Below, one piece after another: positions 1 to 7,941 of a stretch of DNA of 64,000 bases. The DNA comes from Pseudoflavonifractor sp. 524-17. GTDB lineage: Bacteria; Bacillota; Clostridia; Oscillospirales; Oscillospiraceae. The stretch is from positions 180,988 to 244,987 of the forward strand of contig NZ_QWEK01000006.1 in the NCBI RefSeq assembly GCF_009935845.1, given 5' to 3'. Within the stretch, counting starts at the first letter, position 1. Every line of letters begins with the position of its first letter. The notes beneath the pieces are model-generated. The model did not search any database. It saw only the letters and a program-made list of their open reading frames with translations, and was not told the DNA's origin. Made by a program: the position numbers and the translations under genes.

Positions 1-245
1 GAGGGGGCGGCGGCGTCGCCGGCCAGCCGCCGGAACACGCTGGATACCGTCTGCTGCAGGCCCTGGGTAGGGTAGGTAGCGACGCGGAAGAATTCCTCCG
101 CGTCGGTATAAATAGAGTCAATATTGCCGGGGACGCCCCGATAATGCTGGATCACAGGGCCCAGGGCCGCAGTAAAGACCTCTGGGTTAAAGGTGCCTTG
201 CAAAATACTTCCACGAGGCGCACAGCTGTCCAAAACAGATTCCAT
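1..245 (-). CDS. DUF499-type ATPase, N-terminal fragment (runs off window)
   Basis: The reading frame is open from an ATG at 245 to the left edge, about 81 codons, with GGAGAA just upstream. The N-terminus reads GSILQGTF, then FTAALGPV, then EEFFRVATYPTQGL and FRRLAGD. This order matches the start of DUF499 proteins (L-G-F, FAADL-like, FF-TY-T-GL, RLAG), which are large P-loop ATPases. DUF499 genes are commonly found with DUF1156 methylases and helicases in predicted defence clusters. The ATPase core lies outside the window, so the family call rests on the N-terminal pattern only. Confidence 0.55.
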   Translation of the reverse strand, partial: MESVLDSCAPRGSILQGTFNPEVFTAALGPVIQHYRGVPGNIDSIYTDAEEFFRVATYPTQGLQQTVSSVFRRLAGDAAAP

Positions 246-359
246 TTTCCGTTCTCCTCTCTGTCTCTGTATCACCCCGGCACAGCCCTGAAACCCACGC
301 CTGCCCATGGGACGGCCAACGTCTGATACACTGCTTCTAAAAAGGGCAGATCAAACTAT

Positions 360-388
360 AGTATAACAAAAAGGCGGCGGCGGTTCAA
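360..388 (-). promoter_or_regulatory. Promoter of the DUF499-type gene
   Basis: On the minus strand TTGAAC (383-388) and TATACT (360-365) are separated by exactly 17 bp, close to the vegetative consensus. It lies about 115 bp upstream of the start at 245. The 352-bp gap 246-597 holds this promoter and the divergent one at 528-556; I see no gene in it. Confidence 0.7.
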
Positions 389-527
389 CGATTTTCTGCC
401 CTGGGGACACGTCCGTCTCATAAATCCCTGAATTTCTTATTGTTGGCGCCTCTTGATAGGACAAGGACAGAGCACACAGACGCCCTGGCTTTGAGAAGGA
501 CTGAAAAAACGTATGTTCGACAAAGCG

Positions 528-556
528 TTGACATCCGGTTTTGGATATACTACAAT
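528..556 (+). promoter_or_regulatory. Promoter of the SLOG-family gene
   Basis: TTGACA (528-533) and TACAAT (551-556) are separated by 17 bp. Transcription would start near 563, about 35 bp before the ATG at 598. Confidence 0.75.
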
Positions 557-597
557 AAGAGCGTACAGAGAATTCGACGGAGAGGAGCGGGCCGCCT

Positions 598-1137
598 ATG
601 GAGCCAACCAAGACCTGCTGTTTTACCGGACACCGGCCGGAGAAGCTGCCCTGGCGGCGGGATGAGGAGGACCCCCGCTGCCTGTCCCTGAAGGCCCGGA
701 TCGTCCGCGCCCTGGAGGATGCCTATGAGGCGGGCTACCGGCATTTTGTCTGCGGCATGGCCCGGGGCGCGGACTTTTACTTCTGCGAGGCGGCGCTGGC
801 GCTCCGCGCCCGGTTGGGCGGGGTCACGGTGGAGGCGGCTATCCCCTGTGAGGAGCAGGCCGCCCGCTGGCCGGAGGAGGACCGGGAGCGGTATTTCAAG
901 CTGGTGGGCCAGTGCGACTTTGAGACCATGGTCCAGCGCAGCTATGACCGGGGCTGTATGCTCCGCCGCAACCGCTATATGGTGGACCGGTCCTCACGGC
1001 TCATCGCCGTGTACGACGGGATGATGCTGGGGGGAACCATGTATACCCTGACCTATGCCATGAAGCAGCGGCTGGAGGTGGTGATTTTGGACCCCACAGA
1101 GGAGGGCAGGAGCAGAAAGCCCTTCTCCGCCGGCTAG
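598..1137 (+). CDS. SLOG family protein (DUF1273/YpsA-like)
   Basis: 179 aa, the usual size of the family. It opens with the diagnostic CCFTGHRPEKL motif, followed by HFVCGMARGAD around residue 50, the glycine-rich nucleotide-binding signature of SLOG (YpsA/YoqJ) domains, and ends with YDGMMLGGTMYTL. SLOG domains are thought to bind nucleotide-like ligands; members sit in many accessory and defence loci, but no reaction is established for this one. The ATG at 598 is preceded by GGAGAGGAGCGG and its own promoter. It diverges from the DUF499-type gene, and repeat fragments begin only a few bases after its stop. Confidence 0.85.
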   Translation: MEPTKTCCFTGHRPEKLPWRRDEEDPRCLSLKARIVRALEDAYEAGYRHFVCGMARGADFYFCEAALALRARLGGVTVEAAIPCEEQAARWPEEDRERYFKLVGQCDFETMVQRSYDRGCMLRRNRYMVDRSSRLIAVYDGMMLGGTMYTLTYAMKQRLEVVILDPTEEGRSRKPFSAG

Positions 1138-1140
1138 CCG

Positions 1141-1206
1141 GGCCTTGTTTGAGAAATGGCACAATACCCGGCGGCGAGAGATTTTTTCGCCGGACAAAGT
1201 CTGGGG
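1141..1206. mobile_element. Truncated, inverted fragment of the 165-bp repeat
   Basis: The sequence starts GGCCTTGTTTGAGAAATGGC and continues with CGGCGAGAGATTTTTTCG. This equals the right half of the full element, reverse-complemented, as seen at the right end of the copy at 1208-2422. It abuts that copy head to head and has no partner end of its own. Confidence 0.7.
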
Positions 1207-1319
1207 TTAGGCCTTGTTTGAAAAATGTCGAAACGCCCAAACGGCGGCTCTTTTTCCGCCATACTTTGCCGATTTTCCTTGAAATACATCCAGTATTCCT
1301 GCGTCAAATCGGCTTTGTC

Positions 1320-2360
1320 GTCCCTCTTACCTTTTGTGTTGCCGGCTCATAACTCCGGCAATTTTACGGATTGCCGATTGAAGTTCTAAATGAGCCATGA
1401 TATAGTTTCATTAAGATTTTCAGCGGAGGGAGGTAGGAAAATGCTTGAAAAAACATATATAACACTATTAGGTACGATTCATTATTGGATTCATATGATT
1501 GATACTGATATTGCAACATTGGTGTTTTTGCCAGGGTTGACAGCAGACCATCGATTATTTGAAAAACAAATAGAATATTTCCAAGGTAAATACAACGTTT
1601 TTGTTTGGGACGCGCCTGCTCACGCAGCTTCGTGGCCATTTCAGTTTGACTTTGATCTTTTTGATAAGGTAAAGTGGTTAAATGGAATTTTTAAACAGGA
1701 AAACATAACAAGACCTGTTATTGTAGGGCAATCCATGGGCGGTTATGTCGGGCAGACCTACGCCGAATTATATCCTGAGAATCTAAAAGGATTTGTTTCT
1801 ATTGATTCGGCTCCATTGCAGAGAAAGTATGTAACCGGAATGGAACTTTGGTTATTAAAGCGAATGGAACCTGTTTACTTTTATTATCCCTGGAAATCCC
1901 TGTTAAAGTCTGGGACAAACGGAGTTGCGGTGTCAGAATACGGAAGAAAGCTAATGTATGAAATCATGATGGTATATGATGGAGACAAAAAGAGATATTC
2001 CCAGATAGCGGGTCATGGGTTCAAAATTCTTGCAAATGCCATGGAGGCGAATTTGCCGTATGAAATCAAATGTCCTGCATTGCTGATCTGTGGGGAACAG
2101 GATCACGCCGGTTCATGTATTCGGTATAATAAGGCATGGCACAAAAATACAGGTATTCCACTGGAATGGATTAAGGGCGCCGGACACAATTCAAACACCG
2201 ATAAGCCGGAAATCGTTAATCGGCTAATTGAAAGAGTAGTCAAGCAAATACAATAACAGACGGTCAAATTTATATCTGTTGTATAGAGAATCGTTTATTT
2301 TGGCACTTCGACGAAGGCTTTTGAAAATCAATCATTAGCAACACAAAAGGTAAAAGGGAT
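1320..2360. mobile_element. Non-autonomous element carrying an alpha/beta hydrolase, with 8-bp target duplication
   Basis: The termini are inverted repeats of about 23 bp: the left reads TCCCTCTTACCTTTTGTG from 1321, and the right end at 2338-2360 is its inverted copy with one internal mismatch. The 8-mer GCTTTGTC flanks both sides, at 1312-1319 and 2361-2368. The only gene inside is the hydrolase at 1441-2256. The interior is strikingly AT-rich against its surroundings. There is no transposase, so this is a passenger element moved in trans or a deletion derivative. Confidence 0.75.
1441..2256 (+). CDS. Alpha/beta hydrolase carried by a nested mobile element
   Basis: 271 aa from the ATG at 1441, chosen because GGAGGGAGGTAGG precedes it; an earlier in-frame ATG at 1390 lacks such a site. 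The fold signatures are all present: LPGL oxyanion loop at about 30-33, nucleophile elbow GQSMGG with Ser98, an acid in GEQDHA, and the catalytic His in GAGHNS near the C-terminus. The substrate cannot be named. Base composition is much lower in GC than any neighbour. The gene lies inside inverted repeats with a target duplication, which points to recent acquisition. It is the only gene of the element. Confidence 0.85.
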   Translation: MLEKTYITLLGTIHYWIHMIDTDIATLVFLPGLTADHRLFEKQIEYFQGKYNVFVWDAPAHAASWPFQFDFDLFDKVKWLNGIFKQENITRPVIVGQSMGGYVGQTYAELYPENLKGFVSIDSAPLQRKYVTGMELWLLKRMEPVYFYYPWKSLLKSGTNGVAVSEYGRKLMYEIMMVYDGDKKRYSQIAGHGFKILANAMEANLPYEIKCPALLICGEQDHAGSCIRYNKAWHKNTGIPLEWIKGAGHNSNTDKPEIVNRLIERVVKQIQ

Positions 2361-2428
2361 GCTTTGTCTGACGAAAAAATATCTCGCCGCTGAGCATATT
2401 GCCATTTTTCAAACAAGGCCTAGATGAT

Positions 2429-2491
2429 AAGCGCCCCCGGGCGGGAGATGCGCGGCCGTTTTGCCGGCCTGCGCTCCGTCCGGGGGCGCTT
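2429..2491. terminator. Long GC-rich stem-loop downstream of the DUF4317 gene
   Basis: AAGCGCCCCCGGGCGGGAG pairs with CTCCGTCCGGGGGCGCTT across a loop that contains a second small hairpin. On the plus strand it is followed by a T run (terminator-like for transcription leaving the mobile element). On the minus strand, where it follows the DUF4317 stop, the T run is poor. Confidence 0.45.
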
Positions 2492-2503
2492 TTTTGCAGG
2501 GAC

Positions 2504-3649
2504 TCAGGAATCGGAGCCGGGGGTGATGTGGATGTCCACGCCGTTGACCTGGACGGCCTCGTCAGCGCGGATAAGGATGTACTTGGCGCCGTCGATGATC
2601 CGGGTGGTTACCAGCTCCCCCCGCTCAGAGTTGACATGGATGACCACATCGGGGGTGCGCAGCTCCGTCTGCTTGGTGTCTACCAGATTTTTGGGGCTCA
2701 GGCTGGCGTCCTGGCCGAATTCCGCGTCGTACCGGGCCTCAAAGCCATCGGCGCGGTCGCCGGAGACGCCGCAGGCGTCCAGCACCTGCCGGACGGTGTC
2801 CTTGGAGATGACCAGGGGAGCCTCTTCCTTCAGCTCCTTGTGGACCTGAATCAGCCCGCACAGCTGATCCTGGACGGACTGGACCACCTGGAGGCTGCAC
2901 TCCTCCCCCAGACTGTCCGCCAGAATGGACTGAAAGGTCTCCTTCTGCTCCGCCGGAGGCATGGGGGCGGGAACATGAAAGACCGCGTCCACAAATTCCC
3001 GGTGGCTCTGGGCGGTGTCCCGGGAGTAGAAGAGGGCGCCGTAGAGATCGGCGGCGCGGCTGTTGAAAGCGGGGAAGAGGAAGCCCAGCTCCGGCGGGGA
3101 GACCATCCAATCCACCTTCAGGTGGCCGAACTGGTTCTCGTGGGCCCGAAAGCTGAGGGCGGGCCGGGTCAGCTTCACAGGGCAGACGGAGCAGAGGAGA
3201 TAGGTATAGACCTGATCCCCGGCGTCATCCCCGTCCAGGGCGCTGGCGGAGCGGCGGGGGACGTCGTAGACGTCCCGGACCAGGAGGATGAGGTAGTTCC
3301 CCTCCAGATCCAGGGTGCGGACGGCCGTCTGGAAAAAGGCCTGCACCGCTTCCTCGTCCTGAAGGGCGGAGTCGCGCAGGGCGGAGAGGAGCCGGTGCTC
3401 CGGGCTGTCCGCCACCTGCTGGGTGGAGAATTCAATGTCGGTGAGGTTTTTCCCCAGCCCGCCGGACAGGGTCCGCCGCAGGGTGGCCAGGATCATCTCC
3501 CCCTCCTCCTGGCTCATCATGCCCAAGGACTGGTCAAACTGGGAGACAATCTCCTGCTTTTCGTTGACACAGCATCCCCGGATGTGGGTGATGCCGCTCT
3601 TGTCCGGCTTGAAGCGCCGGCGCAGTTCGGAAATTTCCTTTTCGTTCAT
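2504..3649 (-). CDS. DUF4317 family protein
   Basis: 381 aa from the ATG at 3649, preceded by GAGAGGACGC. The N-terminus MNEKEISELRRRFKPDKSG and the motif IRGCCVNEKQEI are typical of DUF4317, a family confined mostly to Clostridia. It has no predicted membrane segment and no catalytic motif I recognise, so its role is unknown. An upstream extension in the same frame runs into the repeat at 3689-3853 and is rejected as a start. The gene is monocistronic, bracketed by copies of the same repeat family on both sides. Confidence 0.85.
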   Translation of the reverse strand: MNEKEISELRRRFKPDKSGITHIRGCCVNEKQEIVSQFDQSLGMMSQEEGEMILATLRRTLSGGLGKNLTDIEFSTQQVADSPEHRLLSALRDSALQDEEAVQAFFQTAVRTLDLEGNYLILLVRDVYDVPRRSASALDGDDAGDQVYTYLLCSVCPVKLTRPALSFRAHENQFGHLKVDWMVSPPELGFLFPAFNSRAADLYGALFYSRDTAQSHREFVDAVFHVPAPMPPAEQKETFQSILADSLGEECSLQVVQSVQDQLCGLIQVHKELKEEAPLVISKDTVRQVLDACGVSGDRADGFEARYDAEFGQDASLSPKNLVDTKQTELRTPDVVIHVNSERGELVTTRIIDGAKYILIRADEAVQVNGVDIHITPGSDS

Positions 3650-3688
3650 AGCGTCCTCTCTATTCTGCCGGTTTGAGGCGATAGATAT

Positions 3689-3853
3689 TAGGCCTTGTTT
3701 GAAAAATGTCAAAACGCCCAAACAGCGGTTCTTTTTCCGCTGTACTGCGTTAAAAATGCTTGCAATACACAAAGTATTCCTGCGCATTTTTGCCTTGTTC
3801 AGCGAAAAAATTCCTCGCTGGTGGTGATTTCGCCATTTATCAAACAAGGCCTA
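3689..3853. mobile_element. Intact 165-bp MITE-like repeat element
   Basis: Both ends are TAGGCCTTGTTTGA and its inverted copy, and the element spans 165 bp including the TA dinucleotides. Inside are three hairpins: CAGCGG/CCGCTG near 3724-3746, a long arm AAAAATGC/GCATTTTT near 3752-3795, and CAGCGA/TCGCTG near 3800-3822. It has no coding capacity. It lies between two minus-strand genes and supplies part of the DUF4317 upstream region. Confidence 0.8.
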
Positions 3854-3906
3854 GGTATGGTACCACTATACCACAGACCGGGGCGGAACGGAAGACGAAA
3901 GAAGGG

Positions 3907-5082
3907 TCAGGGGGTTTCATAAATGCCGTGGGGGGTATCCACATCGTTGATGCGCACGGCGGGGCGCAGCTGGGGCAGATATTCATCGGTGACAGCGGGG
4001 ACATAGGCGATATTCAGGCCCATAAAGGAAGAGGGATCCTCCGCGGTGTCCCAGAGGACAGCGCTCTGGTCCCAGTAGGTCTGGGTGTAGAAAATTTCAT
4101 AATAGGGCTGGATATAGTCCGCCTCGGTGTCCTCGGTGGAGTAGTCCAGCTGGGTCCAGAGAATCACCGCCTGCTCCGGGCGCCGGGTGGGCACGCCGAA
4201 GTAGTTCCCGGCCCGGAAGAGCTCAACGGCCTCCTGCCGGGTGCGGATGGGGTAGCTTTCCTGGGAGGGCTCGCGGGGGAGGGGGAGGGAGAGAATGGCC
4301 TGGTCCTGGCTCACGCGGATCCGGGAGAAGGAGAACCGGAGGAGGCGGTCGGAGAGGGAATCCCCCTCATAGGCGGGGAAATACCAGCTCGCGGTATGAG
4401 GCTCCCCGGCGAAGGTATAGTTTGTGGTGACAGAGGGCAGGAAGGCGGCATCAGGCATCAGGGCAGACAGGGGCGCCTGGGTGAAGGCGGGGTCGGAGCA
4501 CTGGCTGTAGTCCAGAGAGATCCGACAGCGATCGGCGTGGACGGTCAGCCGGATGCCGTTGTCCAGCAGGTAGCCGGCAGTGGTGAGCAGGCCGGTGTCA
4601 ATGGGGACGCGCTGGCGTACGGTGGTATGGAGCAGGTCAGCGTACTGCTGGGCGGCGGCGTCGCACTGGCCGAGGGAGAGGGGGAACTCCCGCCGGGGGA
4701 AGACCGGCAGCGTGTCAATCCCGTCTGTGGCGTCCCGGGTGGGGTTGTTGTCATAAAACTCCTCCGGATCCTTGACCGTAAGCCAGCCGTGGGAGTCGTC
4801 CCCCGGGGATACGGGGGCGGGCGTGGGACTGGGAGAGGCCGGAGGTGGGGCGGAGACCACCGGCGGACGGGCCACCCCGGCATCCAGTTGGAGCAGTCCC
4901 CACGCCCCGGCGCCAACAGCGGCAAGGCAGAGGACGGCCAGCACTAGCCGCAGGGTCAGGGGGGCGGGATGGGATCCGTCCAAGGCGGCGTCCACCCGGC
5001 GGCGGACCGCTTTAGGGCGGATCTGGGGCCATTCTTCCTCCAGGCCCAGTTCGTCCCAGAGACGGTGAGTGGGGTCACGCAT
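3907..5082 (-). CDS. Membrane-anchored protein, probable anti-sigma factor of the adjacent ECF sigma
   Basis: 391 aa. The first ~40 residues are cytoplasmic in character, one hydrophobic segment (LTLRLVLAVLCLAAVG) lies at about 42-65, then a Pro/Ser/Thr-rich linker (SAPPPASPSPTPAPV) leads to a large extracytoplasmic domain of about 290 residues that I do not recognise. The start overlaps the end of the sigma-factor gene by 8 bp, so the two are translationally coupled. A single-pass protein downstream of an ECF sigma is the usual anti-sigma or sensor arrangement; no known anti-sigma motif is visible, so the role is inferred from context. Confidence 0.6.
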   Translation of the reverse strand: MRDPTHRLWDELGLEEEWPQIRPKAVRRRVDAALDGSHPAPLTLRLVLAVLCLAAVGAGAWGLLQLDAGVARPPVVSAPPPASPSPTPAPVSPGDDSHGWLTVKDPEEFYDNNPTRDATDGIDTLPVFPRREFPLSLGQCDAAAQQYADLLHTTVRQRVPIDTGLLTTAGYLLDNGIRLTVHADRCRISLDYSQCSDPAFTQAPLSALMPDAAFLPSVTTNYTFAGEPHTASWYFPAYEGDSLSDRLLRFSFSRIRVSQDQAILSLPLPREPSQESYPIRTRQEAVELFRAGNYFGVPTRRPEQAVILWTQLDYSTEDTEADYIQPYYEIFYTQTYWDQSAVLWDTAEDPSSFMGLNIAYVPAVTDEYLPQLRPAVRINDVDTPHGIYETP

Positions 5083-5623
5083 GGGAAAAGCCTCCTTTCT
5101 GAAGGGCCTTTTTCAGCCTGGCCCGGCCCCGGGCCAGCTTGGTTTTGGCGGTGGAGAGGTTGAGTCCCAGGCTCCGGGCGGCCTCATGAAGCGGTTGGCC
5201 CTCATAGTAGTAGCGCAGAAACAGGGATCGGTCTGGCTCCGGCAGGGCGTCTATGGCCTGGGCAAGGGCGGCGCTTCGCTCCCGGCGCTCCACAGCCTGC
5301 TGAGGAAGCACATTCGGGTCGGCGGCGTCCTGGAGCAAGGGCAGAGCAGGGCCGGCGCGGCGGAGCTTGTCCACTGCCCTGTTCCGGGCAGCGGCGGCCA
5401 GCCAGGGCCGGAGAGAGCGATCCTCCTCCAGTGTGCCGGCGTGGGTCCAGAGGGAGAGGAAGACGTCGGCCACCACTTCCTCCAGATCCTCCCGGGGGAG
5501 GGTGGAGCCCATGACCCGGCCGGCAACGGCGGCTACATAGCCGGTGTACTGCCGGATAGCGGCGTTGAGGGCGCTCCGCCGCCCAGCCTTGAGCTGGGAG
5601 ATTAGTTTGGTGTCGTCAATCAC
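5075..5623 (-). CDS. ECF-type RNA polymerase sigma factor
   Basis: 182 aa with a GTG start 8 nt after AAGGAGG. Region 2 is at about 20-95 (VADVFLSLWTHAG, then RPWLAAAARNRAVDKLRR) and region 4 at about 120-175 (LPEPDRSLFLRYYYEG and LHEAARSLGLNLSTAKTKL, a helix-turn-helix). It has no region 1 or 3, as expected for an ECF sigma. It is co-transcribed with the membrane protein downstream. Its own upstream region carries an ECF-type promoter, so autoregulation is likely. Confidence 0.9.
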   Translation of the reverse strand: MIDDTKLISQLKAGRRSALNAAIRQYTGYVAAVAGRVMGSTLPREDLEEVVADVFLSLWTHAGTLEEDRSLRPWLAAAARNRAVDKLRRAGPALPLLQDAADPNVLPQQAVERRERSAALAQAIDALPEPDRSLFLRYYYEGQPLHEAARSLGLNLSTAKTKLARGRARLKKALQKGGFSHA

Positions 5624-5648
5624 AGCAGCTACCTCCTTTCTGCCCCTA

Positions 5649-5677
5649 TATACGCAGAAAACAGGGGAAAGGTTTCA
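5649..5677 (-). promoter_or_regulatory. ECF-type (SigW-like) promoter upstream of the sigma gene
   Basis: On the minus strand TGAAAC (5672-5677) and CGTATA (5649-5654) are 17 bp apart. This matches the TGAAAC-N16/17-CGTA class recognised by ECF sigmas such as Bacillus SigW, and it lies 26 bp before the GTG start. Positive autoregulation by the product is the natural reading. Confidence 0.65.
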
Positions 5678-5684
5678 AAAATAT

Positions 5685-5718
5685 CCAGCCTGCCGAAAAT
5701 AATATTTCGACAGGCTGG
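5685..5718. repeat. GCCTGTCGAAA palindrome, copy 1
   Basis: CCAGCCTGCCGAAAA and TATTTCGACAGGCTGG form an inverted repeat. It lies 16 bp after the nth stop codon and may end nth transcription. The same core recurs at 26767, 31325 and 63926. Confidence 0.6.
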
Positions 5719-5734
5719 AGGAGGGGTATCCGGT

Positions 5735-6373
5735 TCAACTTTTGTTATAAAAATCGCACCAGGGGCGCAGGGTGCAGGCGGCGCAGTCCGGCTTGCGGGC
5801 GGTACATACCGCCCGGCCGTGGAGCACCAGCCGGTGGCAGAAGTCGTTGGACTCCTCCGGGGGGAGGACGGCCCGGAGCTGCTGCTCCACCTTCGCCGGG
5901 TCCTTGGAGCCGTCGGTGAGCCCCAGCTTGCCGGAGATCCGGATGCAGTGGGTGTCCGCCACCACCACGCCGGGGGTATGGAAGATGTCCCCCAGCACCA
6001 GGTTGGCCGTCTTGCGGCCCACGCCGGGGAGTTTTAACAGCTCCTCCATCTTATCAGGCACCTTTCCGCCGTAGCGCTCCAGCATCATCTGGGAGGCGGC
6101 CACAATGTCCCGGGCCTTGGCCCGGAAAAAGCCGGTGGAGTGAATAATCTCCTCCACCTCGGATACGTCGGCGCCGGCGAGGGCCTCCAAAGTGGGAAAG
6201 CGGGAGAAGAGGGTGGGAGTCACCTGGTTCACCCGCTCGTCGGTACACTGGGCGGCCAGCCGGGTGGAGAACAGCAGCTCATAGTCCTTGCGGTAGTCCA
6301 AAGAGCAGATGGCGTCTGGATATAACTCCTTCAGCGCGGCCACAATGGCCAGAATACGGGCGTTTTCTTTCAT
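5735..6373 (-). CDS. nth: Endonuclease III (DNA glycosylase/AP lyase)
   Basis: 212 aa, full length. The helix-hairpin-helix LPGVGRKTANL carries the catalytic Lys, the GPD-loop Asp is in VADTHCIRIS, and the C-terminus holds the 4Fe-4S motif C-x6-C-x2-C-x5-C (from CTARKPDC to RPWC). It removes oxidised pyrimidines and nicks the abasic site in base excision repair. It diverges from glyA across a 177-bp gap. Confidence 0.95.
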   Translation of the reverse strand: MKENARILAIVAALKELYPDAICSLDYRKDYELLFSTRLAAQCTDERVNQVTPTLFSRFPTLEALAGADVSEVEEIIHSTGFFRAKARDIVAASQMMLERYGGKVPDKMEELLKLPGVGRKTANLVLGDIFHTPGVVVADTHCIRISGKLGLTDGSKDPAKVEQQLRAVLPPEESNDFCHRLVLHGRAVCTARKPDCAACTLRPWCDFYNKS

Positions 6374-6481
6374 CTAAATTCACCTCAAATAAAAAGGGGG
6401 AGAAAAAGAACCCCCTGAAACAAGCTATCTTATTGTACCATAGAAATTCAAAAAATCGATAGATATTTTTCCATGGTATGG

Positions 6482-6510
6482 TTGTAATTTCGGACAAACT
6501 CCGTTATAAT
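6482..6510 (+). promoter_or_regulatory. glyA promoter
   Basis: TTGTAA (6482-6487) and TATAAT (6505-6510) with 17-bp spacing, about 50 bp before the glyA start. Confidence 0.65.
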
Positions 6511-6562
6511 CAAGTCATCAGAACACCTGCTGTACCGGCGGGTTCTATTTTTGGGAGGAATG

Positions 6563-7816
6563 ATGACCATGGTCAAGGATATGTTGGATTTTATCATCGC
6601 CAGCGATCCCGAGGTGGGAGAAGCCATTAAAAACGAGTTCCAGCGCCAGCGCCGCAACATCGAGCTGATCGCTTCGGAGAACTTTGTCAGCGAGGCGGTT
6701 CTGGCCACCGCCGGCTCCGTACTGACCAATAAGTACGCCGAAGGCTACCCCAGCAAGCGCTACTACGGCGGCTGCCAGTGCGTGGACGTGGTGGAGAACA
6801 TGGCCCGGGAGCGGGCGTGCAAGCTCTTTGGCGCGGAGCACGCCAACGTCCAGCCTCACAGCGGCGCCAATGCAAACTACGCGGTGTATCAGGCCCTGTG
6901 CAGTGTGGGCGACACCGTTCTGGGCATGGATTTGGCCAACGGCGGCCACCTGACCCACGGCAGCCCAGTGAATTTCTCCGGCAAGAATTACAAAATGGTG
7001 TCCTACGGCCTCAACGACCAGGGCTTTATTGACTATGACAACGTACGGGATATGGCCAAGAAGCACCAGCCCAAGATGATCATCGCCGGAGCCTCCGCCT
7101 ATCCCCGGTTCATCGACTACAAGGCTTTTGCCGAGATTGCCCATGAGGTGGGCGCTTACCTGTTCGCCGATATGGCCCATGTGGCGGGCCTGGTGGCGGC
7201 GGGCCTGCATCCCAGCCCGGTGCCCTATGCCGACGTGGTCACCACCACCACCCATAAGACCCTCCGGGGGCCCCGGGGCGGTATGATCCTGTGCAAGGAG
7301 GAGCTGGCCAAGAAGATCGACTCCGGCATCTTCCCCGGCAGCCAGGGCGGTCCTCTGGAGCACATTATCGCCGCCAAGGCGGTGGCCCTGGGCGAGGCCA
7401 TGAAGCCTGAGTTCAAGGCCTATCAGGAGCAGGTGCTGAAGAACGCCAAGGCCCTGTCCGAGTCTCTGATGAAGGAGGGCTTTGACCTGGTGTCCGGCGG
7501 TACCGACAACCATATGATGCTGGTGGATCTGCGCAAGGCCGGCGTCACCGGTAAGGAGATGGAGCACCGCCTGGACGAGGTGAACATCACCCTGAACAAG
7601 AATGCCATTCCCAACGACCCCGAGAAGCCCTTCGTCACCAGCGGCGTGCGCATCGGGACCCCCGCCGCCACCACCCGCGGCCTGAAGGAAGAGGATATGA
7701 CCATCATTGGCCAGTTGATCTGGCAGGTTGCCACCGACTTTGAGGCCAAGGCCGATTCCATCCGCGCCGCCGTGGCCGCTATTGTGGACAAGTACCCTCT
7801 GTACCCTGGGAACTAA
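6563..7816 (+). CDS. glyA: Serine hydroxymethyltransferase
   Basis: About 417 aa. It interconverts serine and glycine with transfer of the one-carbon unit to tetrahydrofolate in the cytosol. Typical landmarks are [10 protein letters not shown], the glycine-rich [11 protein letters not shown], and the PLP lysine in [14 protein letters not shown]. ATGs at 6560, 6563 and 6569 all follow GGGAGG; 6563 and 6569 have the better spacing. It is followed by a clear terminator, so it is probably transcribed alone. The serine-forming genes serC/serA lie 10 kb away on the other strand. Confidence 0.95.
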   Translation: MTMVKDMLDFIIASDPEVGEAIKNEFQRQRRNIELIASENFVSEAVLATAGSVLTNKYAEGYPSKRYYGGCQCVDVVENMARERACKLFGAEHANVQPHSGANANYAVYQALCSVGDTVLGMDLANGGHLTHGSPVNFSGKNYKMVSYGLNDQGFIDYDNVRDMAKKHQPKMIIAGASAYPRFIDYKAFAEIAHEVGAYLFADMAHVAGLVAAGLHPSPVPYADVVTTTTHKTLRGPRGGMILCKEELAKKIDSGIFPGSQGGPLEHIIAAKAVALGEAMKPEFKAYQEQVLKNAKALSESLMKEGFDLVSGGTDNHMMLVDLRKAGVTGKEMEHRLDEVNITLNKNAIPNDPEKPFVTSGVRIGTPAATTRGLKEEDMTIIGQLIWQVATDFEAKADSIRAAVAAIVDKYPLYPGN

Positions 7817-7844
7817 GGGATCGGGAAGAGAAAACTGAATCCAT

Positions 7845-7879
7845 AAAAAGGGAGAGGTCATGGGGACCTCTCCCTTTTT
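7845..7879. terminator. Bidirectional terminator after glyA
   Basis: AAAAAGGGAGAGGTC and GACCTCTCCCTTTTT form a 15-bp stem with A and T tracts on either side. Confidence 0.9.
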
Positions 7880-7941
7880 ATCTGTACGGGGGCGGTAAAA
7901 TGTGGTATGATGATAGTACTGCACGAGGATGGAGGGAGATT

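Larger units (their letters stand above)
1208..2422. mobile_element. TA-flanked 166-bp repeat element interrupted by a nested insertion
   Basis: The left end reads TAGGCCTTGTTTGAAAAATG and the right end is its inverted copy ending in GGCCTA at 2422. The left half runs to 1319 and the right half resumes at 2369. Removing the insertion plus one target duplicate (1049 bp) leaves 166 bp, essentially the length of the intact copies at 3689-3853 and 10535-10699. The terminal TA suggests duplication of a TA target, as IS630/Tc1-type transposases make. No transposase is encoded. Confidence 0.75.

Noticed and set aside
2399..3676. 425-codon plus-strand frame opposite the DUF4317 gene
   Set aside because: It begins inside the mobile repeat, is antisense to DUF4317 and has shadow composition.
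6545..7924. 459-codon minus-strand open frame opposite glyA
   Set aside because: The plus strand encodes a canonical serine hydroxymethyltransferase; this frame is its shadow.
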